DNA of 64,000 nt from Fredinandcohnia onubensis (GTDB taxonomy: Bacteria; Bacillota; Bacilli; Bacillales; Bacillaceae_L). Numbering within the stretch: position 1 is the first letter of the stretch; each line of letters starts with the position of its first letter. The DNA lies in assembly GCF_002734215.1 (NCBI RefSeq), contig NZ_NSEB01000002.1:234417-298416 (forward strand), read 5' to 3'. The position numbers and the translations under genes are program-made. Positions 61,731-64,000 of this stretch are shown here, piece after piece. The notes under the pieces were generated by a model, which ran no database searches, was not told the DNA's origin, and saw nothing but the letters and a program-made list of their open reading frames with translations.

Positions 61731-62165
61731 TTTTATTAGGGTTATGAAAGGGAAAACGCAACGGGGCTATCATCGAAATCCTCTTCATCGTGTTTATGAA
61801 GAGGAAAACGGAAGGATGGTTGAGCACGAATCCCCTTCATTGTGTTTATGAAAGGGAAAACGGAAGGAAGTTGGCGGTCGAATCCCCTTCATCGTGTTTA
61901 TGAAGAGGAAAACGGAAGGAAGGTGTCGCACGGATCCCCTTCATTGTGTTTATGAAGAGGAAAACGTAAGGAGGGTGGCGCTCCAAATCCTCTTCATCGA
62001 GGTTATGAAGACCCGAACGAGCAGGCGAGTCTCGTGTAAAGTCCTTCATCGGCGTTATGAAGTCTCGAACGAGCAAGCAAGCCTCCTATAAAGTCCTTCA
62101 TCGACGTTATGAAGTCCCGAACGAACATGCGAGTCTCGTGTAAAGTCCTTCATCAAAGTTATATA
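61731..62165. repeat. 52-bp-period hairpin array D
   Basis: CTTCAT at 61783, 61835, 61887, 61939, 61992, 62044, 62096 and 62148: spacings 52, 52, 52, 53, 52, 52, 52. Each is followed by a 5-7 base loop and (T)TATGAAG, making a hairpin. The first half has the spacer type GAGGAAAACGGAAGGA...CGAAT; from 61989 on it switches to GAACGAGC...GTAAAGT, while the period holds. It fills most of the 770-base gap between the VanZ and spoIIQ starts. Confidence 0.92.
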
Positions 62166-62345
62166 AAGTACATCCCCCAACCCCGCCCCTCAATCAAAAG
62201 GTCTCCACCAACTCCCGAACCTAACAAATCACACTAAACTTAAAAAAACAACGTCCAACTGGACCCCTTTTCGAAAAAAATTTCGATTCTATGAATAATA
62301 TTTTAGGCTTTGTCGAAAAATAATCGAAAAAAATTTTTTGAAAAT

Positions 62346-62375
62346 GTATATAATTCCGCGAATGTGTTCAGAATG
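62346..62375 (+). promoter_or_regulatory. spoIIQ sigma-F promoter
   Basis: GTATA (62346-62350), 15 bases, GTTCAGAATG (62366-62375), one mismatch from the sigma-F consensus GGnnAnAHTR at -10. spoIIQ is a known sigma-F gene. Confidence 0.8.
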
Positions 62376-62393
62376 GTTGCTGAGGTGATAAAC

Positions 62394-63311
62394 ATGAGAG
62401 AGGAAGAAAAGAAACGTACTTCTCAAAAATCAAGTTTACAACGTTTATTTAGAAAGCGTTGGGTGTTTCCAGCAATCTATCTAGTAAGTGCAGCACTTAT
62501 TTTAACCGCGGTTTTATGGTTCACAGGCAATAACGATGTAGCAGATGATGTAAAGAATGGTGAGAATCAACCAGGAACTGCTACAGGTGAAGAGCCAAGT
62601 CTACCGGTAAACCAAGGTGCAGAAAACTTTAAGATGCCTGTCATTGACGAAGATGCAATCCAAGTCTTTAGGGAATTCTACGATGCAGAAGCTTCAGCAG
62701 AAAAGCAAGAAGCAGCTCTTGTAGTCTATAACAATATTTATTCCCCTAACAAAGGAATTGATATCGTCGCGAAAAATGGTGAGACATTTGAAGTTGTTGC
62801 ATCATTAGCTGGAACTGTAACACGTGCAGAAAAAGATCCATTACACGGAAATGTTGTCGAAGTCGAGCATTCTGACGGTGTTGTAACAATGTATCAATCT
62901 CTTGCAGACTTAAAAGTAGCAAAAGGTGACGTAGTAGAACAAGGTGAAGTCCTTGGAATGGCTGGCGAAAATCAGTATGACGAAGAAGCCGCAATTCACG
63001 TTCACTTTGAAATCCGTAACAACGGTGTTGCTGTTAATCCAATTGAGTTCTTTGGACAATCCCTAACTGCACTTGAAGAAAGTGAGCAAGGGACAGAAGA
63101 CAAAGAAGCTGCTACGAAGGAAGAAGACAAGCAGCCTGCAGAAGATAAGCAACCAAAAGAAGAAGAGAAACCAGAAGATAGTAAAAAGCCTGCAGATGAA
63201 GAAGGCACGCCTGCTGACGATGAAGGATCAAAAGATGAGGACGATGCAAACTCAAAAGAAGAGGAAAATGCACACTCAACTGATGCTTCAATCGGAATGG
63301 CAAAAGCATAA
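62394..63311 (+). CDS. spoIIQ: stage II sporulation protein Q
   Basis: 305 residues: basic cytoplasmic N-terminus, one membrane helix (about 26-46: WVFPAIYLVSAALILTAVLW), extracellular LytM-fold domain (about 90-225) and a Glu/Lys/Asp-rich tail of about 80 residues. The LytM site is degenerate: SPNKGIDI has no first metal-binding His, though IHVHFEI remains, so it should not cut peptidoglycan. In B. subtilis it is the forespore half of the SpoIIQ-SpoIIIAH channel. ATG 62394 follows GAGGTGA; the sigma-F promoter at 62346 lies inside the longer frame from 62310, which excludes that start. Confidence 0.95.
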   Translation: MREEEKKRTSQKSSLQRLFRKRWVFPAIYLVSAALILTAVLWFTGNNDVADDVKNGENQPGTATGEEPSLPVNQGAENFKMPVIDEDAIQVFREFYDAEASAEKQEAALVVYNNIYSPNKGIDIVAKNGETFEVVASLAGTVTRAEKDPLHGNVVEVEHSDGVVTMYQSLADLKVAKGDVVEQGEVLGMAGENQYDEEAAIHVHFEIRNNGVAVNPIEFFGQSLTALEESEQGTEDKEAATKEEDKQPAEDKQPKEEEKPEDSKKPADEEGTPADDEGSKDEDDANSKEEENAHSTDASIGMAKA

Positions 63312-63362
63312 GCCAGGAGAAATAGTAGTCTAGCCTGTGGTGGCAACTTTAGCTAATAATCC

Positions 63363-63397
63363 AACCGATTACCCAATAGGGTAGTCGGTTTTTTTGT
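63363..63397 (+). terminator. spoIIQ terminator
   Basis: Arms AACCGATTACCC / GGGTAGTCGGTT (one mismatch) around AATA, followed by TTTTTTTG. Confidence 0.9.
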
Positions 63398-63424
63398 GGA
63401 AGGTTCCGTGTGCTGTAAAAATAT

Positions 63425-63455
63425 GGTGGGACGAGGGACCTGTCCCCGTGTCCCA
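63425..63455 (+). repeat. GGGACCTGTCCC-type repeat
   Basis: GGTGGGACGAGGGACCTGTC followed by CCCGTGTCCCA; another arm of the dispersed palindrome family. It lies 35 bases before the next gene start. Confidence 0.8.
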
Positions 63456-63490
63456 TGGTATAATCAGGTAAAAAGATAGAGGGCAGTGAA

Positions 63491-63922
63491 ATGAAAAATT
63501 CAGAAGATATCTGGAATGAAGTCATCCACAAGATTTGTAGTATTGATTTTCCATCAGAAGATCAAACGCTAAACGAGGCGTTTCTTGTTTTTCAGTACTA
63601 CTCAGAACTTGAAAGTGGTGGGCACGAGGCTTTGCTCAATTGGTGGAATGAGTATATTTCAAAAGTGGGCATAACGACATACATAAAAGAACTTACCCAA
63701 ATTCTCGAAAAAATTAGTGCACAGGACTATGCCGTCATTTTACAAAAGTACGGCGAAGAAATGTGGAAAAACTTTGTTGCCTTGGAAAATGGAGAAATCG
63801 ACGAGGTCCCATTTTATCAGGTAATCGAAAAAGCCGACGGAGATTATTATAGTCTGGAAGATAAGCTTCAACAGCTACTAGAATCTTATTTTGTGAGCAT
63901 CCATACCGACATATTAGAATAA
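63491..63922 (+). CDS. DUF4375-like protein
   Basis: 143 residues, acidic and helical, without signal or membrane segment. The layout (DQTLNEAFLVFQYYSELESGGHEALLNWWNEY, in pieces) resembles DUF4375/DMP19-type proteins, in which a surface-exposed, DNA-mimic-like acidic fold is known for one member. Function here unknown. GAGGGCAGTGAA precedes ATG 63491. Confidence 0.75.
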   Translation: MKNSEDIWNEVIHKICSIDFPSEDQTLNEAFLVFQYYSELESGGHEALLNWWNEYISKVGITTYIKELTQILEKISAQDYAVILQKYGEEMWKNFVALENGEIDEVPFYQVIEKADGDYYSLEDKLQQLLESYFVSIHTDILE

Positions 63923-63932
63923 ATAACCAAAC

Positions 63933-63963
63933 AGCGACCATGATAGAAATGGTTGCTTTTTTA
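63933..63963 (+). terminator. terminator of the DUF4375-like gene
   Basis: Arms AGCGACCAT / ATGGTTGCT (one wobble) around a 7-base loop, followed by TTTTT. Confidence 0.87.
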
Positions 63964-63996
63964 TGGGACGGAGGGACAGTGAACTGTGCCCCCAAT
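63964..63996 (+). repeat. diverged GGGAC-type repeat at the window end
   Basis: ATGGGACGGAGGGACAGTGA followed by ACTGTGCCCCC; a related palindrome (GGGACAGT / ACTGTGCCC) that may continue beyond the window. Confidence 0.55.
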
Positions 63997-64000
63997 TTTA

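Noticed and set aside
62310..62393. Longer SpoIIQ start
   Set aside because: The sigma-F promoter at 62346-62375 lies inside the extension, so it would not be in the mRNA; ATG 62394 has a good RBS.

Overview
This window looks like a chromosomal segment from a Bacillaceae bacterium (an endospore-forming Firmicute). The evidence is direct: strong AGGAGG-type ribosome binding sites, frequent GTG/TTG starts, short leader-hairpin terminators, and four sporulation genes (spo0F, spoIIR, spoIID, spoIIQ). The gene order largely follows the Bacillus subtilis block rpoE-pyrG-ywjG-spo0F-fbaA-murAB-glpX-rho-rpmE-tdk-prfA-prmC-spoIIR-ywlBC-mntP-ywlE-rpiB-ywlG-glyA-upp-atp-murAA-spoIID-spoIIQ. Unlike B. subtilis it carries a complete 11-gene NDH-1 (complex I-like) operon between atp and murAA, as many other Bacillaceae do. 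I cannot name the species; genera such as Neobacillus, Mesobacillus or Cytobacillus would fit. There are no rRNA, tRNA, phage, insertion sequence or CRISPR loci.

Layout. 1-5.9 kb: acyl-CoA catabolism (two tandem acyl-CoA dehydrogenases, a TetR regulator, fused isobutyryl-CoA mutase IcmF). 6-20.5 kb: core functions (RNA polymerase delta, CTP synthase with a CTP-sensing leader, Spo0F phosphorelay protein, aldolase, MurAB, GlpX, Rho, L31, thymidine kinase, RacA-like protein, PrfA and PrmC). 20.6-33 kb: a small regulator/membrane-protein pair, spoIIR, a DnaA-box cluster in front of the TsaC/Sua5 gene, MntP, YwlE, a chemoreceptor, RpiB, an ECF sigma/anti-sigma pair, glyA and upp. 33.2-35.5 kb: a secreted Vpr-like subtilase. 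35.9-43.4 kb: ATP synthase operon atpZ-I-B-E-F-H-A-G-D-C. 43.7-45.6 kb: a second ECF sigma/anti-sigma pair. 46.2-57 kb: nuoABCDHIJKLMN, lacking the NADH-oxidising NuoEFG module and with a very long Ala/Lys repeat domain on NuoC. 57-64 kb: ywzB, murAA, a small membrane protein gene, spoIID, a VanZ-family gene, spoIIQ and a DUF4375 gene.

The genes are mostly conserved. The unusual content is between them. Intergenic regions carry at least three kinds of repeat: (i) dispersed palindromes of a GGGACAGGTCCC type and a related GGGACGGTTC type, often placed just upstream of a ribosome binding site; (ii) REP/MITE-like elements of about 100-170 bp, one of them inside the ATP synthase operon; (iii) short tandem arrays whose sequences differ between loci but whose periods do not: 52/53 bp at four places and 20/21 bp at three blocks. 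These periods are close to five and two turns of B-DNA. That constancy of spacing without constancy of sequence is the observation I consider most worth following up.

Regulatory sites readable from sequence include a pyrG reiterative-transcription attenuator, a sigma-H promoter and 0A boxes at spo0F, sigma-F promoters at spoIIR and spoIIQ, a sigma-E promoter at spoIID, an ECF-type promoter at the first sigma gene, and a paired operator over an XRE-family promoter. All assignments are from reading the sequence and from recalled family knowledge; no database search was run.
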